Positions 1 through 5,725 of a stretch of 5,725 nucleotides of DNA are shown one piece after another. Position numbers and translations under genes: made by a program. How positions within the stretch are numbered: position 1 is the first letter of the stretch; each line of letters starts with the position of its first letter. Origin of the DNA: a bacterium. Lineage in GTDB: Bacteria; Krumholzibacteriota; Krumholzibacteriia; Krumholzibacteriales; Krumholzibacteriaceae. The notes under the pieces were generated by a model that made no database searches, was not told the origin of the DNA, and saw only the letters and a list, made by a program, of their open reading frames with translations. The stretch is from positions 7,780 through 13,504 of the forward strand of contig JAFNGP010000047.1 of the NCBI GenBank assembly GCA_017885175.1, in the 5' to 3' direction.

Positions 1-1056
1 CCCGGGGACACGGTCGAGTTCACCGCCGTGCGCGAGAAGAAGAACATTATATTCGGCCGCGTCGATCGAATCGTCGAGCCCTCTCCCCTGCGGCGCGAGG
101 CCGAATGCCCCGTCTTCGGTTCGTGCGGCGGCTGCCACCTGCAGCACCTCGGCTACGAGGACGAGATGCGGGTCAAGCGCGAGAACATCCTCGAGGACCT
201 CGAGCGCATCGGAAAGACCACGACCGAGTTCAAGCGCGTCATTCCCTGCCCCGAGCGCTATGGGTACCGGAACCACGCCATTTTCAAGGTCGACGCCACC
301 CGGCGCCCCGGATTCCTCATGAGGGAATCGGACACCCTCGTTCCCTTCCCTCCGCAGGGATGCCTGCTGCTTCCCGAAGAGATGAGAAAGGAGATCGCCG
401 CGATCCCGCCCGAGGCGTTCGAGCCGCTCTCCGAGGTCCGCGTTCGAATGGACAAGTTCGGCGCGGTGCATTTCTGGGGGCTTCTCGACCGCCCGGGGCC
501 TCCCGAGGTCCTTATGGAGGCGGGCGGACTCATGTTCCCCGTGAACAGCGGCTCGTTCTTTCAGGTCAACCGCTTCCTCGCGACACCTCTCGTCGAGCTC
601 GTCGTCTCGCTTCCCGGCGCCGTGCGCCGGAAGCTTCTCGACCTCTACTGCGGCGCCGGATTCTTCACCCTTCCGCTCGCGAAGATGGCGGTCGAGGCCT
701 TCGGCATCGAGCAGAATCAGGAGGCGGTTCGGAACGCCATAGCGGCCGCGCGGCTCAACGCGGTCGCGAACGCCAGGTTCCGGCGCGGGGACGCGGAGAA
801 GGAGATCGGAAGGCTCGGCGGATACGACATCATCATGGTCGATCCGCCGCGTCTGGGGCTTCCGAAGGCGGTGCTTCAGGGAATCATCAGAATCAAGCCG
901 CAGGAGCTCATCTTCGTCTCGTGCGATCCGCCGACCTTCGCGCGGGACGCGAAGGCGCTCGTCGAGGCGGGCTACATCCTCTACGAGATCAACCTCGTCG
1001 ATCTCTTCCCCGCGACGTACCACGCGGAAACCGTCGCGGTCTTCAGGAGAGGCTGA
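1..1056 (+). CDS. rlmD: 23S rRNA uracil-C5 methyltransferase, RlmD type (5' partial)
   Basis: SAM-dependent enzyme of the TrmA/RlmC/RlmD family, which methylates C5 of a uridine in RNA; the Fe-S subgroup acts on 23S rRNA. The frame is open from base 1, and residues 1-26 (PGDTVEF...) read as the end of an N-terminal TRAM RNA-binding domain, so the true start is upstream and the ATG-less left edge is a truncation by the window. Counting the codon at 1-3 as residue 1, the four [4Fe-4S] ligands are Cys36, Cys42, Cys45 (CPVFGSCGGC) and Cys121. Next come the FFQVN motif (about 187-190), SAM motif I DLYCGAG (about 214-220), DPPR (281-284), the catalytic nucleophile Cys308 in SCDPP, and the general base Glu343 in HAETVAVF. 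All key residues are present. The cluster cysteines argue against TrmA. RlmC, RlmD and dual-specificity RlmCD cannot be separated by motif alone, so the U1939 target is inferred. It ends 76 bp from the convergent phosphofructokinase gene. Confidence 0.93.
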   Translation, partial: PGDTVEFTAVREKKNIIFGRVDRIVEPSPLRREAECPVFGSCGGCHLQHLGYEDEMRVKRENILEDLERIGKTTTEFKRVIPCPERYGYRNHAIFKVDATRRPGFLMRESDTLVPFPPQGCLLLPEEMRKEIAAIPPEAFEPLSEVRVRMDKFGAVHFWGLLDRPGPPEVLMEAGGLMFPVNSGSFFQVNRFLATPLVELVVSLPGAVRRKLLDLYCGAGFFTLPLAKMAVEAFGIEQNQEAVRNAIAAARLNAVANARFRRGDAEKEIGRLGGYDIIMVDPPRLGLPKAVLQGIIRIKPQELIFVSCDPPTFARDAKALVEAGYILYEINLVDLFPATYHAETVAVFRRG

Positions 1057-1132
1057 CGCCCCTCTTTCAGGTCGAGAGCGTCGGCTCGGCCGCGTGGCGA
1101 TTCGATTCTTTTTCCTTCCCCGAAGCCGTCAG

Positions 1133-2221
1133 TCAAGTATCGAGGAGCGGGTTCTCGATCTTCACGTTGAGCCGTTCCTTGTCGTAGAGCTTGTCGACGT
1201 CGACGAGGCGCGGGGATTTGCGCACTTCCCTGAGCGGGACGACGACAAGCTTCGACTTCTGCACGGCCACCATGTGTCCGAATTTTCCTTGTTTGACGAG
1301 CTCCACGGCGCTGTGGCCGAATCTCCGCCCGATCTGGCGATCGCGCTGCGTCGGGGGCGCGCCCCTCTGGAGGTACGCGAGCGCCGTGTAGCGCGTGTGC
1401 TTGAACTCGTGCTCGAGAAGGCTCTTGAGGTAATCCCCCACGCCGCCGAGGCTGTAATGCCCGAACTCGTCGAGCTTGCTGTCGCGCCGCACCGCTTCCT
1501 CGCCTTCGATGTGGGCGCCCTCGGCGACGACGATGATCTTGTAGCGGTGCTCGAAGCCCAGATTCAGATCGTCGGTTTCCTTCTGCCTCTCCTTGAGCAC
1601 CGATATGAGCTTCTGGATGGAGAAGGTATACTCCGGAATCAGGATGACGTCCGCGAACGCCGATTCCCCGCCCCGGAGAGCGAGCCACCCGGCGTGCCGT
1701 CCCATGACTTCCAGGAAGAATATCGTCTCGTGCGATTCCGCCGTGTGCGCCACCCGCTCCGCGCTCTCGCAGATAACGTTGAGGGCCGTATCGTAGCCGA
1801 GCGTGTATTCGGTGCCCGTAAGGTCCCGATCGATCGTTTTCGGAATGCCGACCACCGGGACTCCCCGTTCGGAGAGCACCTCGGCCGCGCCGAGCGTATC
1901 CTCGCCGCCGATTGCGATGACGGCGTCGAGCTTGAACTTCTTCATGTTCTCCTTGACGATGTCGGTGCGGTCGTTCTTCGGGCTCACCGGATTGGTCCTG
2001 CTGCACTGGATCTTGCTCCCGCCGAGGCGGCTGTACTCGCGGATGATCTCGGGGCCGAGCTTCACGACGTGATTGTCGTTCTCGCGTATCGCGAGCGCCT
2101 GCCATCCGCGCTTGAGCCCGACGACCTCGTACCCGTCCATCGTCGCCCGTTCGACGATCCCCGCTATCGCGGGATTGAGTCCCGGCGCGTCTCCGCCGCC
2201 GGTCAGCACTCCGATTCTCAT
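1133..2221 (-). CDS. pfp: 6-phosphofructokinase, pyrophosphate-type (group III PFK)
   Basis: Cytosolic enzyme phosphorylating fructose 6-phosphate at C1 (glycolysis; reversible if PPi-driven). It has 362 residues, normal for group III PfkA-family enzymes. Visible motifs are GGGDAPGLN (8-16), GGEDT (105-109), PKTIDRD (127-133), EVMGRHAGW (171-179), VAEG (232-235) and LQRGAPP (284-290). Two positions decide the donor: Asp108 replaces the E. coli PfkA Gly104, and Lys128 replaces Gly124. This Asp/Lys pair is the established signature of PPi-dependent enzymes, so PPi use is likely, though group III members can have mixed donors. Catalytic Asp131 and Asp133 are kept. Odd points are Arg132 where TIDND normally has Asn, and Thr166 where the F6P-binding Arg162 is expected. 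Ala20 and Glu24 occupy the positions of effector-site Arg21 and Arg25, so classical ADP/PEP allostery is probably absent. The ATG at 2221 has a strong ribosome binding site, and 31 bp separate it from the upstream lipoprotein gene. Family is certain; donor is inferred. Confidence 0.96.
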   Translation of the reverse strand: MRIGVLTGGGDAPGLNPAIAGIVERATMDGYEVVGLKRGWQALAIRENDNHVVKLGPEIIREYSRLGGSKIQCSRTNPVSPKNDRTDIVKENMKKFKLDAVIAIGGEDTLGAAEVLSERGVPVVGIPKTIDRDLTGTEYTLGYDTALNVICESAERVAHTAESHETIFFLEVMGRHAGWLALRGGESAFADVILIPEYTFSIQKLISVLKERQKETDDLNLGFEHRYKIIVVAEGAHIEGEEAVRRDSKLDEFGHYSLGGVGDYLKSLLEHEFKHTRYTALAYLQRGAPPTQRDRQIGRRFGHSAVELVKQGKFGHMVAVQKSKLVVVPLREVRKSPRLVDVDKLYDKERLNVKIENPLLDT

Positions 2222-2227
2222 TTCATT

Positions 2228-2233
2228 CTCCTT
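2228..2233 (-). promoter_or_regulatory. Ribosome binding site of the phosphofructokinase gene
   Basis: On the minus strand AAGGAG lies 6 nt before the ATG at 2221. This near-perfect Shine-Dalgarno site fixes the start, which also places the nucleotide-binding GGGDAPG loop at the usual distance from the N-terminus. It sits inside the 31-bp gap after the lipoprotein gene, which leaves little room for a separate promoter. Confidence 0.8.
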
Positions 2234-2252
2234 CCCTGAAATCCCAAAGCGT

Positions 2253-2822
2253 TCATATCGCCGCGGTCGAGTCGCACTCGCCCCTATTCTTCATGAACTC
2301 CTCGAACGTCATTTGCTGCCTGTAACATTCCTTATGCATATACCGGAGAAACGGCAGAAAGGTCTTCGCGGGAAAGAAGCCGGGGACGACCCTCACGAGC
2401 TCCCCGTCCCGGTCGAGATAGGCGAGAGAGGGGAAACTCTTCACGCCGAACTTGCGGGCGAGTGAGACCGGCGTCAGATCCTCGCCCTTGTAGCGCACCT
2501 TCCCCTTCGTGCTCTCGGCGTCGATCTGGATCGCGACGAAGTTCTCGGCGAGGTACTTCTTGACCTCCGGATTCGCGAAGGTCTCGCGGTCCATGACCTT
2601 GCACCAGCGGCACCACGTCGTGTAGAAGTCGATGACGACGTGCTTCTTCTCCTTCGCGGCGAGCGCCATCCCTTCGTTGAAGGGAAGCCACATCTTCGCC
2701 CCCTCGCGGGAAGACGCGTCCACCGACGTCTTCGAGGAATCTCTCGAACCCCTCGTGCCGTCGCAGCCCGCCACGAGCACGAAGCACAGCGCGGCGGCGG
2801 AAAGAGCGCACGTACCTTTCAT
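2253..2822 (-). CDS. Thioredoxin-fold lipoprotein with WCRWC active site
   Basis: Predicted extracytoplasmic thiol:disulfide protein of 189 residues, resembling the thioredoxin_7/SoxW/DsbD-C-terminal type. Residues 1-20 form a lipoprotein signal (MKG, hydrophobic stretch, lipobox LVAGC), with Cys20 as the lipidation site. A polar Ser/Arg/Asp linker runs to about 40. The thioredoxin fold follows: VVIDFYTTW strand (62-70), redox pair Cys71/Cys74 (WCRWC), NPEVKKYL helix (84-91), and the probable cis-proline Pro131 in SFPS. A C-terminal helical tail contains Cys165 and Cys183. Aspartate follows the lipidated Cys; in enterobacteria that favours retention in the inner membrane, but the rule may not hold here. 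The start at 2822 is chosen over 2831 for its signal peptide and Shine-Dalgarno spacing, and over 2981 because the promoter lies between. Its partner is unknown; a periplasmic reductase role is inferred. It probably shares a transcript with the downstream phosphofructokinase gene, without an evident functional link. Confidence 0.88.
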   Translation of the reverse strand: MKGTCALSAAALCFVLVAGCDGTRGSRDSSKTSVDASSREGAKMWLPFNEGMALAAKEKKHVVIDFYTTWCRWCKVMDRETFANPEVKKYLAENFVAIQIDAESTKGKVRYKGEDLTPVSLARKFGVKSFPSLAYLDRDGELVRVVPGFFPAKTFLPFLRYMHKECYRQQMTFEEFMKNRGECDSTAAI

Positions 2823-2832
2823 CCTCTCCATA

Positions 2833-2838
2833 CCTTCC
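2833..2838 (-). promoter_or_regulatory. Ribosome binding site choosing the lipoprotein start
   Basis: Minus-strand GGAAGG lies 10 nt before the ATG at 2822 but only 1 nt before the in-frame ATG at 2831, so it can serve the former and not the latter. A second purine run (GGAGAGG) abuts the chosen ATG and is too close to be the main site. The two candidate proteins differ by only three residues (MER). Confidence 0.5.
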
Positions 2839-2870
2839 AGGAACGAGACCCATCGTTCGACGTTCGTTAT

Positions 2871-2899
2871 ATGATAAGAAAGGGGGCCTGCCATTGCAA
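2871..2899 (-). promoter_or_regulatory. Sigma70-like promoter for the lipoprotein-phosphofructokinase unit
   Basis: On the minus strand, TTGCAA (2899-2894, 4 of 6 to TTGACA) and TATCAT (2876-2871, 5 of 6 to TATAAT) are separated by exactly 17 bp. The predicted transcript start near 2864 leaves a leader of about 42 nt to the ATG at 2822. An AT-rich patch around the -10 stands out in this GC-rich DNA. No extended -10 TG is present. The match is by eye; no transcription data support it. Confidence 0.55.
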
Positions 2900-2900
2900 C

Positions 2901-2935
2901 GATCTTTCGCGCGATCGCACCGATCGAAGGAGATC
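2901..2935. repeat. GATC-rich imperfect inverted repeat between divergent promoters
   Basis: The arms GATCTTTCG (2901-2909) and CGAAGGAGATC (2925-2935) are inverted copies differing by a 2-nt insertion. Between them lies the palindrome GCGATCGC (2911-2918). Four GATC tetramers start at 2901, 2913, 2922 and 2932, spaced 9-12 bp, about one helical turn. The element begins next to the minus-strand -35 hexamer and lies 17 bp from the plus-strand one, where an operator acting on both promoters could sit. A regulatory role is inferred; the repeat is imperfect and could be chance. Confidence 0.35.
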
Positions 2936-2952
2936 CGAACGAGAGCTCTCCC

Positions 2953-2981
2953 TTGAAAATCACCCGCGCAGGGCGTATCAT
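2953..2981 (+). promoter_or_regulatory. Sigma70-like promoter for the S9 peptidase gene
   Basis: TTGAAA (2953-2958, 5 of 6 to consensus) and TATCAT (2976-2981, 5 of 6) are separated by exactly 17 bp. The predicted transcript start near 2988 gives a leader of about 66 nt before the ATG at 3054. This is the best promoter match in the window, and its -10 is identical to that of the divergent promoter. Confidence 0.65.
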
Positions 2982-2993
2982 CGCATCGAGCGC

Positions 2994-3008
2994 TCCCGGA
3001 CGCCGGGG
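2994..3008 (+). other. Possible 5' leader stem-loop of the peptidase mRNA
   Basis: CCCGG (2995-2999) and CCGGG (3003-3007) can pair around an ACG loop, with a possible extra T-G wobble pair at 2994/3008. If the predicted transcript start near 2988 is right, this compact all-GC hairpin would lie within the first 20 or so nucleotides of the mRNA, where hairpins can slow decay. No T-run follows, so it does not look like a terminator or attenuator. Confidence 0.3.
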
Positions 3009-3041
3009 ACGCTCCGATACCGGCCGGATCCTTTAACAAAA

Positions 3042-3045
3042 GAGG
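3042..3045 (+). promoter_or_regulatory. Ribosome binding site of the S9 peptidase gene
   Basis: GAGG within AAAAGAGGGAA lies 8 nt before the ATG at 3054. That start also gives a well-formed signal peptide at once (MKR followed by a hydrophobic stretch), which supports the choice. Confidence 0.7.
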
Positions 3046-3053
3046 GAACCTCG

Positions 3054-5725
3054 ATGAAACGTCTTTCCGCGCTATCGATTCTCGCAGCCGTCTGCGTCCT
3101 GATCGTGATCTCGACCGCGAATATGGCTGCGGCCGAAAAACCGGTGGCCGCCGCCATTGACGAAAAGTCGGCGCATATCGACGCATGGCTCATGCTCGGG
3201 CCGTTCCCGTCCCCGCCGCCCGCGTTCATCGCCGGGGAGAAACAGAAATTCGGCGCCGCGAAGCTTCTTTCCTACGAGGAGATCCCGCTTTCGGCGATGA
3301 AGCCGGTCGAAGGAGCCGCGCAGGCGCTCCTCTTCGGCGCGAAGGCGGCATGGCGGAGCGCCGCGGCGGACACGAACGGCGTGTCGATCCCGGTCGGCGG
3401 AGAAACGCCGGCAATCGCATACCTCGCCGCGTATGTCGAAGTGTCCCGCTGGACCAAGGCGAGCGTGAGCGTGCGTTCGAGCGCCCCGTTCAGGGCGACG
3501 ATCGACGGCGTCGAAATCGCGAAGGGCGAAAAAGGCGGCGGCTTCAAGGACGCGAAATCGGGGGAGGCGAAGCTCGAGCGCGGAAAGCATCTTCTCCTCG
3601 TCAAGACCGTCCGCATGCCGTCCGACACCTCCGCCGCGGACTGGCGCGTCGACGTTTCCGTTTCGGGCGGCGGCCCGGAGAAGGCCCTCGCCGTCTCCGT
3701 TTCGCCGGAACGCATTATCACCCTGAACGAAATCCTCTACCTCCGGCAGATCACGAGAACCGCCCTCTCGCCCGACGGAAGCCTCGTCGCGATCAACATC
3801 GGTTTCCAATCGCCGACGAGCGAGAAGCGGCAGAGTTGGCTCGAGATCCGCAGGATGAAGGACGGCTCGCTCGAGCGCACGATCAGGGACGTCGGCCGGA
3901 TGTCCAACGTCCAGTGGGCTCCAGCCGGACGGCGCCTCTCGTACGTGATCGGGGACGATAAGGACGCCGGCACCCTGCGCCTCCTCGATCTCGACTCGGG
4001 CGAATGCGGCACCGTCCTCGAGAGCGTGAAGAATTTCGACGACTACCTCTGGTCCCGCGACGGGTCGTTCATCGTCTATACGGTCTCGGAGAAGGCCGAG
4101 CCGGACAAGCGCGGCCTCAAGCGCCTGACCAATATCGAGGACCGGCAGGAAGGCGGCGGCGACCGCTCGTTCCTCTACGTCACGACGGTCCCCGGCGGAG
4201 AGACGCGGCGCCTCACCGCCGGAAAATACAGCACGGGCATCTACGACGTTCATCCCGACGGAAAGCGCATTCTCATGTCGAGGAGCTACGAGGATCTCTC
4301 CGAGAGACCCTACGGGGCTACCGATCTCTTCATCATGAATCTCGAGGATCAGAGTGTCGACTCCCTCTGGAAGGGGCGCTGGCTGGATGCCGCCTCCTTC
4401 TCCCCCGACGGAAAGAAGATTCTCATACGGTCGGGGCCGTCCGCTTTCGGAGCGGCCGGGCTCAAGGTGAGCGAGGGTATGATCCCGAACGATTACGACG
4501 GCCAGCTCTACCTGTTCGACGTGGCGGCGAAGACGGCGGAGCCGCTCACGAGGGATTTCGACCCCGCGGTCACCGAAGCTACGTGGTCGACGGTCGACGG
4601 GAACATCTACGTCTCCGCGGAGGTCGGATCGAGAACCGGTGTCTTCCGCTACAACGTAAAGAAGAAGACCTTCACGCGAATCGAGACGGGATTCGACGTA
4701 TCGGAGAGCGACGACGTCGCGCGAAACAAGCTCGTCGCCGCCGGCGTCGGCTCGAGCGCGACGGAGCCCCCGCGCCTCTATGCGATCGATCTCGCGAAGG
4801 GCGTCTCGCGGATGATCTACGATCCCAACGCCGAAACCTTCGCCGACATCGAGCGCGACGGCGTCGAGGACTGGAGCTTCACGAGCTCGGCCGGCAAGTC
4901 GATCGACGGCTACTACTATCTCCCGCCCGGCTTCGACCCGCAGAAGAAATACCCGTGCATCGTCTATTACTACGGGGGCACCTCCCCGGTGAACCGCGCG
5001 TACGGCGGGCGCTACCCGAAGAATCTCTGGGCCGCCCAGGGATACGTGGTCTACGTCCTCCAGCCGAGCGGGGCGACCGGCTACGGGCAGCAGTTCTCCG
5101 CGTACCACGTGAACGACTGGGGCAAGGTCGTCGCGGACGAGATCATCGAGGGCACGCGGAAGTTCGTCGAGGCGCACCCGTTCGTCGACGGCGCCAGGCT
5201 CGGGTGCATCGGCGCCTCGTACGGCGGCTTCATGACGCAGCTCCTCGTCACGAAGACCGACATGTTCGCCGCGGCCGTCTCGCACGCCGGGATAAGCTCG
5301 ATCACGAGCTACTGGGGCGAGGGCTACTGGGGATACAACTACAACGCCGTCGCCGCCGCGAACAGCTTCCCGTGGAACCGGCGCGACATCTACGTTGATC
5401 AGAGCCCGCTCTTCGGCGCCGACAAGATCAAGACGCCGCTTCTCCTCACCCACGGCGGGGACGACACGAACGTCCCGCCGGGAGAGAGCGAGCAGATGTT
5501 CACGGCGCTCAAGCTCCTCGGCCGTGAAGTCGAGTATCTCAAGTTCGACGGACAGAACCACTTCATCCTCGAAAACAAGAAGCGCGTCGTCTGGTCGAAT
5601 TCGATCATGGCCTGGTTCGACCGCTTCCTCAAGAACGAGCCCGAATGGTGGAACGATCTCTGGCCGGCGGCGGGCGGAGAGGCCGAGGAGAGCGAGAAGG
5701 CCGGCGCCGCGGAGGCGGGCGCCCC
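3054..5725 (+). CDS. Secreted S9 family (prolyl oligopeptidase-type) serine peptidase, 3' partial
   Basis: Exported serine peptidase expected to cleave short peptides in the periplasm or outside. It is open from the ATG to the right edge: 890 residues are visible, the stop lies outside. Residues 1-27 are a signal peptide (MKR, hydrophobic core, likely cut after AAA). Residues about 40-205 form a beta-sandwich-like extension starting with WLMLGPFP (45-52) and containing IDGVEI (150-155) and HLLLVK (179-184). A beta-propeller follows, with repeat turns SPDG 239, APAG 289, SRDG 334, HPDG 400, SPDG 450 and STVDG 512. The alpha/beta-hydrolase domain runs from about 600 to 865: Tyr640 is the probable oxyanion residue, and the triad is Ser722 (GASYGG), Asp804 (HGGDDTNVP) and His836 (GQNHFI). 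Spacings of 82 and 32 resemble the 78 and 32 of human DPP4. After WFDRFLKNEPEWW an acidic, Ala/Glu-rich tail runs off the edge. No DPP-type Glu-Glu motif was identified, so dipeptidyl, acylaminoacyl and oligopeptidase activities remain open. Confidence 0.95.
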   Translation, partial: MKRLSALSILAAVCVLIVISTANMAAAEKPVAAAIDEKSAHIDAWLMLGPFPSPPPAFIAGEKQKFGAAKLLSYEEIPLSAMKPVEGAAQALLFGAKAAWRSAAADTNGVSIPVGGETPAIAYLAAYVEVSRWTKASVSVRSSAPFRATIDGVEIAKGEKGGGFKDAKSGEAKLERGKHLLLVKTVRMPSDTSAADWRVDVSVSGGGPEKALAVSVSPERIITLNEILYLRQITRTALSPDGSLVAINIGFQSPTSEKRQSWLEIRRMKDGSLERTIRDVGRMSNVQWAPAGRRLSYVIGDDKDAGTLRLLDLDSGECGTVLESVKNFDDYLWSRDGSFIVYTVSEKAEPDKRGLKRLTNIEDRQEGGGDRSFLYVTTVPGGETRRLTAGKYSTGIYDVHPDGKRILMSRSYEDLSERPYGATDLFIMNLEDQSVDSLWKGRWLDAASFSPDGKKILIRSGPSAFGAAGLKVSEGMIPNDYDGQLYLFDVAAKTAEPLTRDFDPAVTEATWSTVDGNIYVSAEVGSRTGVFRYNVKKKTFTRIETGFDVSESDDVARNKLVAAGVGSSATEPPRLYAIDLAKGVSRMIYDPNAETFADIERDGVEDWSFTSSAGKSIDGYYYLPPGFDPQKKYPCIVYYYGGTSPVNRAYGGRYPKNLWAAQGYVVYVLQPSGATGYGQQFSAYHVNDWGKVVADEIIEGTRKFVEAHPFVDGARLGCIGASYGGFMTQLLVTKTDMFAAAVSHAGISSITSYWGEGYWGYNYNAVAAANSFPWNRRDIYVDQSPLFGADKIKTPLLLTHGGDDTNVPPGESEQMFTALKLLGREVEYLKFDGQNHFILENKKRVVWSNSIMAWFDRFLKNEPEWWNDLWPAAGGEAEESEKAGAAEAGA

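Noticed and set aside
1055..1082. Imperfect hairpin starting in the methyltransferase stop codon (GACGC...GCGTC outer arms, CTC/GAG inner arms), as a shared terminator of the convergent genes.
   Set aside because: The stem is interrupted by a 1x2 internal loop, and no T-run follows on either strand; the nearest plus-strand T-run is at 1109-1113, too far away.
981..2105. Alternative long minus-strand frame overlapping the phosphofructokinase gene.
   Set aside because: Arg-rich frameshifted shadow of the real gene with no domain signature.
1094..2239. Long plus-strand frame opposite the phosphofructokinase gene.
   Set aside because: Antisense shadow; the minus-strand frame carries every PFK motif.
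2823..2981. N-terminal extension of the lipoprotein gene to an ATG at 2981.
   Set aside because: It would bury the lipoprotein signal 53 residues inside the protein and overlap both promoters; the upstream translation has no homologous feel and no good ribosome binding site was seen.
4004..5398. Plus-strand frame of 464 codons inside the peptidase gene.
   Set aside because: Arg-rich out-of-frame shadow; the S9 frame is continuous across it.
3072..5561. Very long open frame on the minus strand opposite the peptidase gene (829 codons).
   Set aside because: Its Arg/Asp/Val-rich translation shows no recognisable motif, and it mirrors the codon pattern of the plus-strand gene, whose triad, signal peptide and repeats are clear. 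Long antisense frames are common in GC-rich DNA.

Overview
This GC-rich, gene-dense window holds four protein genes and one short divergent control region. The proteins include two exported ones (one lipoprotein), ordinary Shine-Dalgarno sites and sigma70-like promoters. This suggests a free-living, probably diderm bacterium. The combination of a PPi-type phosphofructokinase and a large Bacteroidetes/FCB-style S9 peptidase would fit an uncultured FCB or deltaproteobacteria-like lineage. That placement is inference only, because the window has no rRNA or other phylogenetic marker.

Layout from left to right. (1) Positions 1-1056, plus strand: the 3' part of an Fe-S-containing RNA uracil-C5 methyltransferase (RlmD type), whose start lies upstream of the window. 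(2) Positions 1133-2221, minus strand: a phosphofructokinase whose phosphoryl-donor residues are those of the pyrophosphate-dependent type. It converges on gene 1 across 76 bp with no convincing intrinsic terminator. (3) Positions 2253-2822, minus strand: a small extracytoplasmic thioredoxin-fold lipoprotein, 31 bp upstream of the phosphofructokinase and probably cotranscribed with it. (4) Positions 2823-3053: a divergent intergenic region with one sigma70-like promoter facing each way. Both promoters have a 17-bp spacer and the same -10 hexamer TATCAT, and a GATC-rich imperfect inverted repeat lies between them. (5) Positions 3054-5725, plus strand: a secreted S9 (prolyl oligopeptidase family) peptidase with signal peptide, N-terminal beta-sandwich-like extension, beta-propeller repeats and a complete Ser-Asp-His triad. 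It is open to the right edge and lacks only its extreme C-terminus and stop.

The genes do not form one obvious pathway: rRNA modification, glycolysis/gluconeogenesis, periplasmic thiol chemistry and secreted proteolysis. I see no mobile element, CRISPR array, RNA gene or defence system. The points most worth a second look are the substituted fructose-6-phosphate-site residues in the PPi-type phosphofructokinase, the non-standard N-terminal domain of the S9 peptidase, and the paired divergent promoters.
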